DNA from: Crocinitomicaceae bacterium | GTDB lineage: Bacteria > Bacteroidota > Bacteroidia > Flavobacteriales_D > Crocinitomicaceae | DNA length: 64,000 nucleotides | Direction of reading: 5' to 3' | NCBI GenBank assembly: GCA_024643365.1 | Contig: JAHENC010000005.1 | Span: forward strand, 62,001-126,000 | Shown here: positions 25,581 through 34,791 of the stretch, piece after piece | Numbering within the stretch: position 1 is the first letter of the stretch | Layout of the letters: each line of letters opens with the position of its first letter | Notes under the pieces: generated by a model | The model's input: only the letters and a program-made list of their open reading frames with translations | What the model was told of the DNA's origin: nothing | The model's database searches: none | Made by a program: the position numbers and the translations under genes

Positions 25581-26852
25581 TTAATCGATGCGATCAAATC
25601 CGGTATACGGGCGAAGTGCTTCTGGTATGACGATGCCATTTTCATCTTGGTGGTTCTCCAATAAGGCAGCAACGATTCTTGGTAATGCAAGCGCAGATCC
25701 GTTCAAGGTGTGACAAAGTTGAGATTTTTTGTCTGCATCTTTAAAACGCAACTTCAAACGGTTTGCTTGGAACGTGTCGAAGCGAGAAACGGAACTTACT
25801 TCCAACCATTTTTCTTGTGCAGCGGAGTACACTTCAAAATCGTAAGTCATGGCAGAGGCAAAGCCCATATCTCCGCCACATAAGCGCAAAATACGGAACT
25901 GAAGCCCAAGTTTGTCTAGAAGTCCTTTCACGTGTTCCATCATATCTTCCAATGCTTGTGCAGTGTTTGAGGGATGTTCAACGCGGACAATTTCTACCTT
26001 ATCAAACTGATGTAGGCGGTTTAATCCGCGAACATCTTTCCCGTAAGATCCGGCTTCTCTTCTAAAACATGGCGTGTAACCGCACATTTTTATTGAGAAA
26101 TCAGGGCCAGGTAAAATGACATCTCTGTAAATATTTGTCAAAGGAACCTCCGCTGTTGGAATCATGTAAAAGTCATCTTCTTTCATGTAGTACATTTGTC
26201 CTTCCTTGTCTGGAAGTTGTCCTGTTCCAATCCCACTTGCTTCGTTCACCATTAACGGTGCTTGTATTTCTTCGTAACCAGCCTTACTCGCTTCTTCTAA
26301 AAAGAAATGAATCAACGCACGTTGTAATTTCGCTCCTTTTCCTCGATAAAACGGAAATCCAGCACCAGTCACTTTCACCCCTAACTCAAAATCGATGAGG
26401 TTGTGTTTCTTCGCTAAATCCCAATGTGGCAAAGCATCAAAACCAAAATTTGGTATCGCTCCTTGCTCGTAAACGGTTTCGTTATCGTTCGCATCACGTC
26501 CACGTGGAACAAGTTCGTTTGGAACGTTTGGCAAGGTGTATAACAATTTAGTGATTTCATCTTCTAATTTGTCTACGGTTGATTTCAACGCAGCTTCTTT
26601 CACTTTGAGTCCGGCTGTACGCTCTTTCAATGAAGCTGCCTCTGCTTGTTTTCCTGTCTTGAATAAATCACCAATGGAACGCGCCAATTGGTTCATTTCC
26701 GCAGCGATGTTATCCATGTCGGTCTTCGCAGCACGCCATTCGACATCTTTAGCTAGAATCTCATCCAAGGTGGATTCTGCTTGAATATTGCGTTTTAACA
26801 ATCCTTCGACTAAAGCGTCTTTTTCTGCACGAATGCGTTGAATTTCTAACAT
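25581..26852 (-). CDS. serS: Serine--tRNA ligase SerRS
   Basis: Charges tRNA-Ser (and tRNA-Sec where present). The 423-residue product has the N-terminal antiparallel coiled-coil arm (residues ~1-110, MLEIQRIRAEKDALVEGLLK onward) that grips the long variable arm of tRNA-Ser. The class II core follows with motif 2 FRREAGSYGKDVRGLNR, the GGDMGFASAMTYDFE stretch and motif 3 NGSALALPRIVAALLENHQ. Length is normal. It is followed at three bases by the VOC-family gene. Confidence 0.98.
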   Translation of the reverse strand: MLEIQRIRAEKDALVEGLLKRNIQAESTLDEILAKDVEWRAAKTDMDNIAAEMNQLARSIGDLFKTGKQAEAASLKERTAGLKVKEAALKSTVDKLEDEITKLLYTLPNVPNELVPRGRDANDNETVYEQGAIPNFGFDALPHWDLAKKHNLIDFELGVKVTGAGFPFYRGKGAKLQRALIHFFLEEASKAGYEEIQAPLMVNEASGIGTGQLPDKEGQMYYMKEDDFYMIPTAEVPLTNIYRDVILPGPDFSIKMCGYTPCFRREAGSYGKDVRGLNRLHQFDKVEIVRVEHPSNTAQALEDMMEHVKGLLDKLGLQFRILRLCGGDMGFASAMTYDFEVYSAAQEKWLEVSSVSRFDTFQANRLKLRFKDADKKSQLCHTLNGSALALPRIVAALLENHQDENGIVIPEALRPYTGFDRID

Positions 26853-26871
26853 AACAATTTATTTGCGAAAA

Positions 26872-26879
26872 CAAAAGTA
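26872..26879 (-). promoter_or_regulatory. -7 box TACTTTTG of serS
   Basis: Exact TAnnTTTG match on the minus strand, 19 bases before the serS ATG at 26852. Confidence 0.55.
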
Positions 26880-27001
26880 ATGAATTGAGGCGAAAATTCC
26901 GCTCAAATCCAAATGGGATAAAGAAAATAAGTCTGTAGGTTGTTAATAGTACCTTGTTGATTTCTCCTAATTCAAAGCCGTTTTCAGGACTTGTATTTTA
27001 C

Positions 27002-27009
27002 TAATTTTG
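27002..27009 (+). promoter_or_regulatory. -7 box TAATTTTG of the dut transcript
   Basis: Exact TAnnTTTG match 16 bases before the dut ATG at 27026. It probably drives the run of five overlapping or closely spaced genes to 32308. Confidence 0.55.
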
Positions 27010-27025
27010 ACTACAATTAGATAAA

Positions 27026-27460
27026 ATGCAGGTAAAAATCACCAATAAGTCAAAACACGACTTGCCAAAATACGAAACAACTGGTTCATCCGGGATGGAT
27101 ATTCGTGCGAATATTGATGCGGTCGTTTCATTAAAACCTTTGCAACGTGCGTTAATCAAGACTGGATTATTTTTAGAAATGGATCCATCTATCGAGTGTC
27201 AAATTCGTCCACGTAGTGGTTTGGCACTGAAAAAAGGATTAACCGTTTTGAATACACCCGGCACTGTAGATGCAGATTACCGTGGAGAAGTCGGTGTGAT
27301 TTTAATCAATTTATCTGAGGAAGAAGTTGTCATTGAAGACGGAGAACGCATTGCTCAGATGGTATTTTGTCCGATTCAAAAAGTAACATTAACAGAAGTC
27401 ACGGAACTCACTGACTCAGCGCGTGGAGCGGGAGGATTTGGTAGTACGGGAGTAAAATAA
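27026..27460 (+). CDS. dut: Deoxyuridine 5'-triphosphate nucleotidohydrolase Dut
   Basis: Hydrolyses dUTP to dUMP, keeping uracil out of DNA and supplying thymidylate synthesis. The 144-residue trimeric dUTPase has all five motifs: motif 1 GSSGMDIRA, motif 2 [11 protein letters not shown], motif 3 [13 protein letters not shown] with the catalytic Asp, motif 4 GERIAQMVF and motif 5 [10 protein letters not shown] at the C-terminus. Six bases separate it from the sugar nucleotidyltransferase gene. Position alone does not link its function to that of the envelope genes downstream. Confidence 0.97.
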   Translation: MQVKITNKSKHDLPKYETTGSSGMDIRANIDAVVSLKPLQRALIKTGLFLEMDPSIECQIRPRSGLALKKGLTVLNTPGTVDADYRGEVGVILINLSEEEVVIEDGERIAQMVFCPIQKVTLTEVTELTDSARGAGGFGSTGVK

Positions 27461-27466
27461 GAAAAG

Positions 27467-28477
27467 ATGAATGTAATTGTGCCAATGGCTGGAAGAGGCA
27501 GCCGACTTAGACCACACACCTTAACCGTACCAAAACCACTTGTTCCGGTAGGAGGAAAACCAATTGTTCACCGACTCGTTGAGGACATCGCACGCGTTTG
27601 TGCAGAGAAAATTGATGAAATCGCTTTTGTCGTTGGAGAGTTTGGCACTGAGGTGGAACAAGAATTATTAGCTGTTGCGGAGAAATTGGGAGCTAAAGGA
27701 TCGATTCATTACCAACACCAACCATTAGGAACTGCTCACGCGGTGTTGTGTGCGGCAGAGAAATTAACAGGGCCCGTTGTCGTAGCTTTTGCAGATACTT
27801 TATTCAAAGCCGATTTTAAAATCAGCTCGGAAGATGAAGGAATTCTTTGGGTGAAGCAAATTGAGGATCCAAGTGCTTTTGGCGTGATCAAAATGAATGA
27901 GCGTGGAGAAATCATCGATTTCGTCGAAAAACCGAAAGAATTTGTTTCGGATTTAGCGATGATCGGGATTTATTATTTCCGTGATGGCGAACGATTACAC
28001 AAGGAATTACAATACTTAATTGATAACGCTGTGATTAAAAGCGGGGAATACCAATTACCTGATGCTCTTCGTCGTTTAACTGAATCTGGAGTTATTTTTA
28101 AACCAGGAACAGTTTCAGAATGGCTTGACTGTGGGAATAAAGAAGTGACCGTTCATACCAATCAACGAGTATTAGAATTTGATCATGCCGCAGGTCTACC
28201 CATGCAAGATGAAAGTGCGGTATGTGTTAATTCGGTTATTATTCAACCGTGTTTCATCGGTAAAAATGTGAAGATTCATGCATCTGTTATTGGACCTCAT
28301 GTTTCTATTGGGGCGAATTCTGTCGTAGAGAATTCCATCATACGCAATACAAATATCCAACAAAGCACACGCATTTCGAATGCCGTCTTGGCTGATTCCA
28401 TGCTTGGCTCGAATGTTGTTTATAACGGACGATCAAAAGACCTAAGTTTGGGTGATTTTAGTACGACACATGAATAA
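27467..28477 (+). CDS. Sugar-1-phosphate nucleotidyltransferase with left-handed beta-helix tail
   Basis: Forms an NDP-sugar from NTP and a sugar-1-phosphate. The 336-residue protein begins with the pyrophosphorylase signature PMAGRGSRLRPHTLTVPKPL (residues 6-25), followed by VGGKPIVHRLV. YQHQPLGTAHAVLCAAEKL lies in the nucleotide pocket and FVEKPKEFVSDLAMIGIYYF in the sugar pocket. After residue ~255, hexapeptide-type repeats (FIGKNVKIHASVIGPHVSIG) form a left-handed beta-helix as in RmlA/GlmU-type enzymes. The sugar is not identifiable from sequence; glucose-1-phosphate thymidylyl- or mannose-1-phosphate guanylyltransferase activity are candidates. Its last eight bases (ATGAATAA) contain the start of the next gene. 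Confidence 0.85.
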   Translation: MNVIVPMAGRGSRLRPHTLTVPKPLVPVGGKPIVHRLVEDIARVCAEKIDEIAFVVGEFGTEVEQELLAVAEKLGAKGSIHYQHQPLGTAHAVLCAAEKLTGPVVVAFADTLFKADFKISSEDEGILWVKQIEDPSAFGVIKMNERGEIIDFVEKPKEFVSDLAMIGIYYFRDGERLHKELQYLIDNAVIKSGEYQLPDALRRLTESGVIFKPGTVSEWLDCGNKEVTVHTNQRVLEFDHAAGLPMQDESAVCVNSVIIQPCFIGKNVKIHASVIGPHVSIGANSVVENSIIRNTNIQQSTRISNAVLADSMLGSNVVYNGRSKDLSLGDFSTTHE

Positions 28478-30167
28478 ATTCCTTTTTCTTATTTGTTGGA
28501 CACTTGTTTTTACTTCCTGTGCGAATTTGAAGAAAAAGAAGCCAGTGGAGCATGATGCGGCATACATCCATACGTTTCACGAAGGGGTGCGATTCAAACT
28601 CAATGGACAAAATCAAGAAGCGATCGATAAGTTCAATGCTTGCCTCGTGATGGATGAAATGGACGATGCAGCACATTTTGCCTTAGCTCAGATTTATTTG
28701 AACCAGGAGAACTTAGATCAAGCTGCCTTTCATACTTTGAAAGCTTCGGACATTGATCCAAAAAATGAACATTACCAAAGTGAGTTGGCATTCATGTATG
28801 TTGAGTCGAAAAAATTCCAAGAGGCAATCTCGGTATTCGAGAAGTTACTCAAGAAAACACCGAATAATCCTACGTACTATGCAGGCGCAGCAGAGTGTTA
28901 TGCGCAAATCGGAGACGTAAAAAAAGGCTTGGATTTACTGAATCGAATGGAAAATAACCTTGGAGCAAATCCAGGAATTGCCATCGAGAAATTTAAACTC
29001 CTTGTTTCTGCTAAACGAGATGAAGAGGCGATTACCGTGCTCAAGAATGCAAAAAAGAAATTTTCGGGAGAACCTATGATCATTGCGAATTTAGTGGATT
29101 ACTATTTGCAACATAAACGTTTTCAAGAAGGGTTTGATTTATTAAAAGAATTGGTTGCCTTGGATCCAAACAATGGAATGGCTTTATTGATGCTTGGAGA
29201 CATGCAAATGCAATCGGGTGATATCAAAAACGGACTACAAAATTTAAAAGCGGCGATAAAGTCTGATGGACCAAGTATAGACCAGAAAATGAATATTTTA
29301 ATCGCTCTTCAAGGTCAAGCGGTCATGGATCCAGATATGGAATCGTTGGTTCTGTATATGTGCAAGAAATATCCGAAGGAGGCAAAAGCACATTCTATTT
29401 CAGGGGACTATTATTTCAAGGTGAATCAATTCGTTCAGGCGATTGAGTCGTATAAAGCAGCCGTAACTTGCGATCCGAATGTTTATCCTATTTGGAATCA
29501 AATTTTATTATTGGAATACCAATTTCAGCAGTTTGATAGTTTGCTTGTTGATGCAGAGAAATGCATCGGTTTTTTTCCAACTCAAGCACTCCCTTATTTT
29601 GTATTCGGAACAGCATTGAATCAACAACGTAATTTTCAACAGTCCCTAACCACTTTACAAACGGGAATTGAGTATGTGTTAAAAGATGCAGATTTAAAAG
29701 CAGAATTTTACGGACAAATCGGCGAAGCGGAATTTGGGTTGCATCGCATAAAAGAAGCCATTTCTTCCTATGAAAAGGCGCGCAGTTTATCTGTGAAGAA
29801 CACCTTTGTGCGAAATCAATATGCCTACCAGTTAGCCTTGAATGAAGTAGAATTGGAGAAAGCTAATGAAATCATCGATGAGGTATTGGCACAATTTCCT
29901 GATGAACCACGTTACCTCGATACAAAAGGATTGATTCTTTTCCAACAAGGAAAATACCCAGAAGCCAAAACCTACTTCGAACGGGCTTGTGGAGATACAG
30001 AAGCTACAGACAAATTATGCGCTGAACATTTGGGCGATGTATTATTTATGTTAGGAAAAAAGGACGAAGCAATGTCCTATTGGCTTAGAGCAAAAGAACT
30101 TGGTTCGGCCAATAAAGTGCTGAATGAAAAAATTACACAAAAGAAGTATGCAAAACCTGTTTTTTAA
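28470..30167 (+). CDS. TPR-repeat lipoprotein
   Basis: A 565-residue predicted lipoprotein. The signal MNKFLFLICWTLVFTSCANL has a lipobox Cys at residue 17. The rest is largely tetratricopeptide repeats (for example AAHFALAQIYLNQENLDQAA and AIESYKAAVTCDPNVYPIW), more than ten helical hairpins by eye, ending in ARACGD-type pairs and a basic tail. It likely scaffolds other envelope proteins at the inner face of the outer membrane. I start it at 28470, not the earlier frame start at 28452, because this gives the lipoprotein signal. It overlaps the nucleotidyltransferase gene by eight bases and the DUF4292 gene by 20, so these are translationally coupled. No enzyme motif. Confidence 0.8.
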   Translation: MNKFLFLICWTLVFTSCANLKKKKPVEHDAAYIHTFHEGVRFKLNGQNQEAIDKFNACLVMDEMDDAAHFALAQIYLNQENLDQAAFHTLKASDIDPKNEHYQSELAFMYVESKKFQEAISVFEKLLKKTPNNPTYYAGAAECYAQIGDVKKGLDLLNRMENNLGANPGIAIEKFKLLVSAKRDEEAITVLKNAKKKFSGEPMIIANLVDYYLQHKRFQEGFDLLKELVALDPNNGMALLMLGDMQMQSGDIKNGLQNLKAAIKSDGPSIDQKMNILIALQGQAVMDPDMESLVLYMCKKYPKEAKAHSISGDYYFKVNQFVQAIESYKAAVTCDPNVYPIWNQILLLEYQFQQFDSLLVDAEKCIGFFPTQALPYFVFGTALNQQRNFQQSLTTLQTGIEYVLKDADLKAEFYGQIGEAEFGLHRIKEAISSYEKARSLSVKNTFVRNQYAYQLALNEVELEKANEIIDEVLAQFPDEPRYLDTKGLILFQQGKYPEAKTYFERACGDTEATDKLCAEHLGDVLFMLGKKDEAMSYWLRAKELGSANKVLNEKITQKKYAKPVF

Positions 30168-30966
30168 AATAACTGTCGGACTTAGTTTTATCTGGACTTT
30201 GTTTGCTTGTTCTCCTAAAGTAGGGAACGAATTAATGAACGGGGATAAACTGCCTAAAATAAAGGATAAAGAGTTGGTCGATCGATTAGATAGTTTATCG
30301 AAAATCGAACCGAAAACGTTTTATTCTAAGTTGGACATCAACTATAAAGATTCCACTACGGATATTTCGTTTAAAACGTCACTGAAGATTGTTGCCGACA
30401 GTGCTGTTAGTGCGATTATTACCTATGCACGCATTCCAATAGTAACAGCAATGGTAACCAAAGACACCATTACCGTTGTAAATAAACGCGAAAAGTGTTA
30501 CACCGTCCAATCCTTGGATTATTTAAAAACAACGTTTGGCGTTGATTTTACTTATGAAAACATGGAAGAGTTGTTTTTGGGTAAACCCTTGGATTACAAC
30601 ATTGAACAGAAATATTTTGTGGACCATGATCCGTATCGTTACAGTATTTCGACCCATAAAAAACGCGATAAAAAACGAATGGACCGACGTCCAAAAGAGG
30701 ACATCGTTTTGAATTATATCTTAAGTAATGATGGTAAATCACTTCAGCAAACAACGATAAAAAGTCCAAGTGACTCAACGGAAATCACAGTCATTTATGA
30801 GCAGCGTCAGGAAGTAAATGGAATGAATGTCCCGAAGGTTGTGCATATGCACATCAAAGCGAAAGAAAAAGGGATTTACATCAAAATGGATTATGAAAAA
30901 GTGGAAATTAATGAACCACAAGAATTAATAATTGTCATACCAGAGAAATATGAAAAATGTAAGTAG
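30148..30966 (+). CDS. DUF4292 family lipoprotein
   Basis: A 272-residue lipoprotein. The signal MQNLFFKITVGLSFIWTLFA ends before a lipobox Cys at residue 21 (sequence FACSPKVGNE). The mature part resembles DUF4292, a Bacteroidota family with a predicted LolA/LolB-like half-barrel (ISFKTSLKIVADSAVSAIIT in the first half, MHIKAKEKGIYIKMDYEKVE near the end), suggesting a role in envelope lipoprotein or lipid handling. That is inference from fold. It overlaps the TPR gene by 20 bases and the EnvC-like gene by 17, in the order TPR-DUF4292-EnvC that I recall from other Bacteroidota. Confidence 0.78.
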   Translation: MQNLFFKITVGLSFIWTLFACSPKVGNELMNGDKLPKIKDKELVDRLDSLSKIEPKTFYSKLDINYKDSTTDISFKTSLKIVADSAVSAIITYARIPIVTAMVTKDTITVVNKREKCYTVQSLDYLKTTFGVDFTYENMEELFLGKPLDYNIEQKYFVDHDPYRYSISTHKKRDKKRMDRRPKEDIVLNYILSNDGKSLQQTTIKSPSDSTEITVIYEQRQEVNGMNVPKVVHMHIKAKEKGIYIKMDYEKVEINEPQELIIVIPEKYEKCK

Positions 30967-32308
30967 TTTATTGTTCTTTTTATTCCTTACGAACCTGTCT
31001 TTTGGACAGTCAAGTCAAGAAAAGCTGAAAAAAGAACAACAAAAATTAGAAAAACGTATTTCTAATACAAGAGCACTTTTATCAAAGGTAAAGTCAAACT
31101 CTCAAGCCTCTTTGAATGAAATTCGATTAATCGAAAATCAAATCAAAAGCAGAGAAGCGTTGGTGCGAATTTTTGATAATCAAGTCCGCATGGCAGAGAT
31201 CAAAATGGTCGAGAAAAAACAGGAAGTGAAACGCCTCAAAAAAAGACTAAGTGACCTGAAACGTCAATATAAAAAGATGGTGTTGTACGCTTATAAGCAC
31301 CGTAGCAGTTATGGAAGAGTAATGTATTTATTGTCAGCGGACAATTACAACGAAGCCATGAAGCGAAACCGTTACTTGAAAAAAGTAGCCGGGGTTCAAC
31401 AAAAACAAGCAGCACTAATTAAACAACATCAAGCTTTAATTGCAGAGGAAATTACCAATATTTCTCAAGAAAAGGATTCAAAATTACTTGCGCTCGAAGA
31501 AAAGAAGCAAGAAAGAGAACTAATTACGAAGGATAAAACGAAGAAAGAAAAGTCCTACGAAAAGTTTAAAAAAGAGGAGCAAAATTTACTCACTCAGTTG
31601 AAAGCAGACGAACGTAAAAAGGCAGAAATAAAACAACGTATTGATGCGGAACTCCGTCAGGAAATTGCACGCGAACAAGCACGCCAACGCGAACGTGAAA
31701 AGGCGAGAAAAGAAGAAGAAAAACGCCAGGCAAATTTAGCTGCTGCGACGCCGAAAGCAACAACAAGTGGTGGAACATCAGGAAAGACGCAAGAAACGCC
31801 TAAAACAACGCCAAAAGCGACTCCTTCAGAGCCCACAAAACCAAAACAAGTAACCTATACAGAATCAACAGAAGGATCGGCAGTAGGTAAAAGTTTTGAG
31901 GTTAATCGTGGTAGATTACCATGGCCCGTGGAAAAAGGGAGCATTACAGAGCGTTACGGAACGAATCCGCATCCAACATTGGCGGGTGTGGTTACCAATA
32001 ATAATGGTATTGATATTACCTGTCCCAAATATGCTCGTGTTCGATCCGTTTTTGAGGGAGAAGTAACAAGTGTATTCTCGATTAATGGAGCGGGTAAGTT
32101 TGTGGTTATAAAACACGGGGCGTACCGCACGGTTTATGGAAATATGCAAGAAACGTATGTAAGTGTTGGTTCAAAAGTGTCATCAAAACAAGCGATTGGT
32201 AGTTTATTAGCTGATGACAGTGGGGTATCTACCTGCCATTTCGAAATTCACTCTGTTGCTGGTGGAATGACGAAAAGCTTGAATCCGTCACTTTGGATCG
32301 GACGCTAA
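30950..32308 (+). CDS. EnvC-like murein hydrolase activator (M23 domain, catalytically degenerate)
   Basis: A 452-residue exported coiled-coil protein. Signal peptide MKNVSSLLFFLFLTNLSFGQ, then long coiled coils rich in Lys/Glu/Gln (~residues 22-260), a low-complexity Thr/Lys/Pro linker (~265-315) and a C-terminal LytM/M23 domain (~322-452). The zinc site is damaged: the usual HxxxD is NNNGIDI, and the usual HxH is STCHFEI, so both an Asn and a Thr stand where His ligands belong. This is the pattern of EnvC-type activators, which switch on amidases in cell division and do not cut peptidoglycan themselves. The gene end overlaps the convergent O-antigen-ligase-like gene by 21 bases. Confidence 0.8.
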   Translation: MKNVSSLLFFLFLTNLSFGQSSQEKLKKEQQKLEKRISNTRALLSKVKSNSQASLNEIRLIENQIKSREALVRIFDNQVRMAEIKMVEKKQEVKRLKKRLSDLKRQYKKMVLYAYKHRSSYGRVMYLLSADNYNEAMKRNRYLKKVAGVQQKQAALIKQHQALIAEEITNISQEKDSKLLALEEKKQERELITKDKTKKEKSYEKFKKEEQNLLTQLKADERKKAEIKQRIDAELRQEIAREQARQREREKARKEEEKRQANLAAATPKATTSGGTSGKTQETPKTTPKATPSEPTKPKQVTYTESTEGSAVGKSFEVNRGRLPWPVEKGSITERYGTNPHPTLAGVVTNNNGIDITCPKYARVRSVFEGEVTSVFSINGAGKFVVIKHGAYRTVYGNMQETYVSVGSKVSSKQAIGSLLADDSGVSTCHFEIHSVAGGMTKSLNPSLWIGR

Positions 32309-33718
32309 TTTCTGTTGTTGAAGCCCTAGTGCAATAATCATTGCACACATGCCAAAAATCGGAACTGCAGCTTTGTCCGTATCTAGGAAATTATTCAAGA
32401 AGGCATGGATAAAGTAGGTTGACAAGGCCATGATCATACTCAAAATCAGAATTCTCGTTCCGTTATCTGATAAAGGAATCCGATTGTAAACCATGATACT
32501 TGTGTAAAAAATAGTCGCTACGATTCCTAAGAAGGAAAGTAATCCGATGATGCCCATTTCCGCTAAAGCACCAAGGTATTCGCTATGGGCATTTCCCATA
32601 TCTCCGAAATTGGTGGAAATGATTGTGAGATTCTCAGGTTCTTGAAAAGGAGCATATTCAAAGGCATATGTTCCGGGACCATAACCGAAAACAGGTCTTT
32701 TTTCAAACATGGCTAAGGCACAACTCCAACGATTAATGCGTTCTAAGTTAGATGCATCCGTAGAAATGTTTGTCGCACTTTGCAGGCGTTCATCAAATGA
32801 CTCGGTCGTGTGATCCTGTTTGTTTCGTGCTAGCTCCATTTGAATGGAATCCCATTTGAATAAAACGACGAGTAATACAATAGCAGCAATTCCTGCAAGA
32901 GGTTTCCAATTGACTTTGTAATAAATGAGTCCACCAATGAATATACAGCCAAAAACACTTAACCATGCAGCTCGAGTATAGGAGAAATAGAGTCCGGCAA
33001 GAATAAGTACAATCATCGCAATGATTACAGCTTGAATGAGCGGGGCATGTTTTTTGTACAAATACAATCCAAAAACGAGCGGGACATTAAGGGCGATGAT
33101 GGCACCATAAATCGTGTGATCTTTGAAAAAAGGAGACATCACCCAATGGCTTTCTTTTTCTCCAAATGCAAACATGGCGTGATGCGTAATTGTGTAAATC
33201 ACCACAACACAGGAAGAGATAATAAACAACCAAATGAAGGTAATTCTATTTTTTTCCTTTTGAAAGAAATGGATTCCAAAAAACAATACAGGTACAATAA
33301 ACCAAAGTTTTGCCAATAGAAATTTAAAGGAAACAATCGGATGAGAACTTGTAATGGAGCTAATGAAAATCCAGGTAATAAATATTCCGACAGAAAATAG
33401 GACGGGCTGGCGCCATAGGTTTTTCGGCATAAAGGGACGATATAGCTGTAGTGCAGATAGCCATAACATCAAACCAAAAAGTAATGGCTCACTGGGTAAA
33501 AATAGTCCGAAGCTTGAATTGAACTCTTCAATATTAATTGAAAGCGGAGTAAAGAAGGCAATCGAAATAAAGAGTTTTTCCGTTTGAAAAATGGCAAAAT
33601 AGATAGCTAAAAGTCCAGCAGGGAAAAGACTCAAGTATTCTTGGTCGTTCCAAATCAATAAGGCAAAAATGATGGATAATAGTAATCCAACTACGCTATA
33701 AATGACCGTTTTCTTCAA
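32288..33718 (-). CDS. O-antigen ligase/polymerase-like membrane protein (Wzy_C)
   Basis: A 476-residue polytopic protein with about 12 hydrophobic segments. The large periplasmic loop (~residues 280-380) carries the Wzy_C signature: RINRWSCALAMFEKRPVFG, YGPGTYAFEY and, after it, NAHSEYLGALAEMGIIGLL, matching the conserved G-x-G and His-x-x-Tyr/Leu pattern of O-antigen ligases and polymerases. It could join O-antigen to LPS core (WaaL) or polymerise a surface polysaccharide (Wzy); sequence does not separate these. It is the first cytoplasmic-membrane gene in the minus-strand set Wzx-Wzz-ligase and starts five bases after the Wzz-like gene ends. Confidence 0.82.
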   Translation of the reverse strand: MKKTVIYSVVGLLLSIIFALLIWNDQEYLSLFPAGLLAIYFAIFQTEKLFISIAFFTPLSINIEEFNSSFGLFLPSEPLLFGLMLWLSALQLYRPFMPKNLWRQPVLFSVGIFITWIFISSITSSHPIVSFKFLLAKLWFIVPVLFFGIHFFQKEKNRITFIWLFIISSCVVVIYTITHHAMFAFGEKESHWVMSPFFKDHTIYGAIIALNVPLVFGLYLYKKHAPLIQAVIIAMIVLILAGLYFSYTRAAWLSVFGCIFIGGLIYYKVNWKPLAGIAAIVLLVVLFKWDSIQMELARNKQDHTTESFDERLQSATNISTDASNLERINRWSCALAMFEKRPVFGYGPGTYAFEYAPFQEPENLTIISTNFGDMGNAHSEYLGALAEMGIIGLLSFLGIVATIFYTSIMVYNRIPLSDNGTRILILSMIMALSTYFIHAFLNNFLDTDKAAVPIFGMCAMIIALGLQQQKLASDPK

Positions 33719-33722
33719 GATC

Positions 33723-34715
33723 TTAAACTTCGTTCAATTTTAGCTCTTTGATGCGTTGTTGAATAAGCAAAAAGAAAAGACCAAAAATAAATCCACCAAT
33801 TGTCGAAACAAGCACAATAATCATGCGTTTTGGTTTTTCCTTTCTGTCTGCGACAACTGCCTTTTCCACGACAAATTTATGGTTGAATTTCGCGTTTGCA
33901 TCTGACTCTGCTTGCTCGTATGATACACGGAAGTCTTCAATTTTAACGATTTTCTCATTACGTTGGTACTCAAGTCCGTCGTATACAGAACCATATTTCG
34001 TATTAATATCGATTTTTCGTTGAATTTCAGTCTTTTCAGCAGAATTTTTCGAATCTACAAGGGCTTGGTATAAGGTTGCGCGAACATCGTTTGGCAGAAC
34101 CCCCATTTGTGCTAATTCTTCTAAACGTGTCAGTAAGGAGTCACGTTCATGTTCCATTTGCTTTTTCTTACGTAAATTGATTTCAAAAGCAGGCATGGTA
34201 CGCTCGCGAATCATTTCATTCTTTACCGTATCGATTAAATCAACAATGTCATTTGCCATTGCCGCTGCTTTCTTGGGGTCTTTGTTTAATACATCAATTT
34301 GAATGGACCCAAAACGCGTACGGTTAAACGTGAAGTCACCGTAATAAGCTTTGTTCAATTTGTAGTATTTATTCGGGTCATTTTCCGAAATCTCGTAATC
34401 AGCCAACAAATTGTATTTATTAACGATTCGGTCTTTAATGCGGGAAGACTGTAGGATTTGCACCAATTGTTCTGCTTGTTCTTCTTCTCCGAAGTCCATT
34501 GCAGCTGCTTTTGCATTACGCTGATCCGAGAAGGAAACGTTGCTTGTTGCTGCTGGGAATACAATAGCCGATGACAAGTATAGTGGTGTAATGAGAAAAG
34601 ATACAACGATGGAAGCAATGGCTGCAATCGATGTAATGATTAAGATCGGCTTTTTACTTTTCCAAATGAATTGGATTAAGCCCATGCGTTCTTCTTGTAA
34701 GTTTATCTGTGTCAT
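33723..34715 (-). CDS. Wzz-like chain-length determinant family protein
   Basis: A 330-residue polysaccharide co-polymerase. An N-terminal membrane helix (~residues 18-45, ILIITSIAAIASIVVSFLIT) and a C-terminal one (~295-318, IVLVSTIGGFIFGLFFLLIQ) flank a periplasmic helical region, the standard Wzz arrangement. There is no cytoplasmic tyrosine-kinase domain, so this is a class 1-like rather than Wzc type protein. It probably sets the length of the chain made by the neighbouring Wzy-like protein and exported by the Wzx-like protein. A TAACTTCG box lies 15 bases before its ATG. Confidence 0.85.
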   Translation of the reverse strand: MTQINLQEERMGLIQFIWKSKKPILIITSIAAIASIVVSFLITPLYLSSAIVFPAATSNVSFSDQRNAKAAAMDFGEEEQAEQLVQILQSSRIKDRIVNKYNLLADYEISENDPNKYYKLNKAYYGDFTFNRTRFGSIQIDVLNKDPKKAAAMANDIVDLIDTVKNEMIRERTMPAFEINLRKKKQMEHERDSLLTRLEELAQMGVLPNDVRATLYQALVDSKNSAEKTEIQRKIDINTKYGSVYDGLEYQRNEKIVKIEDFRVSYEQAESDANAKFNHKFVVEKAVVADRKEKPKRMIIVLVSTIGGFIFGLFFLLIQQRIKELKLNEV

Positions 34716-34730
34716 ATCAATTTATCCCCG

Positions 34731-34738
34731 CGAAGTTA
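34731..34738 (-). promoter_or_regulatory. -7-like box TAACTTCG before the Wzz-like gene
   Basis: One mismatch from TAnnTTTG on the minus strand, 15 bases from the ATG at 34715. It shares the TTCG variant with the AsmA-like and 1150-residue barrel genes. Confidence 0.3.
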
Positions 34739-34791
34739 TGATTTTTGCCGCAAGCTATGACAATAACTCCGAAATTCAAAAAATATTTGAT

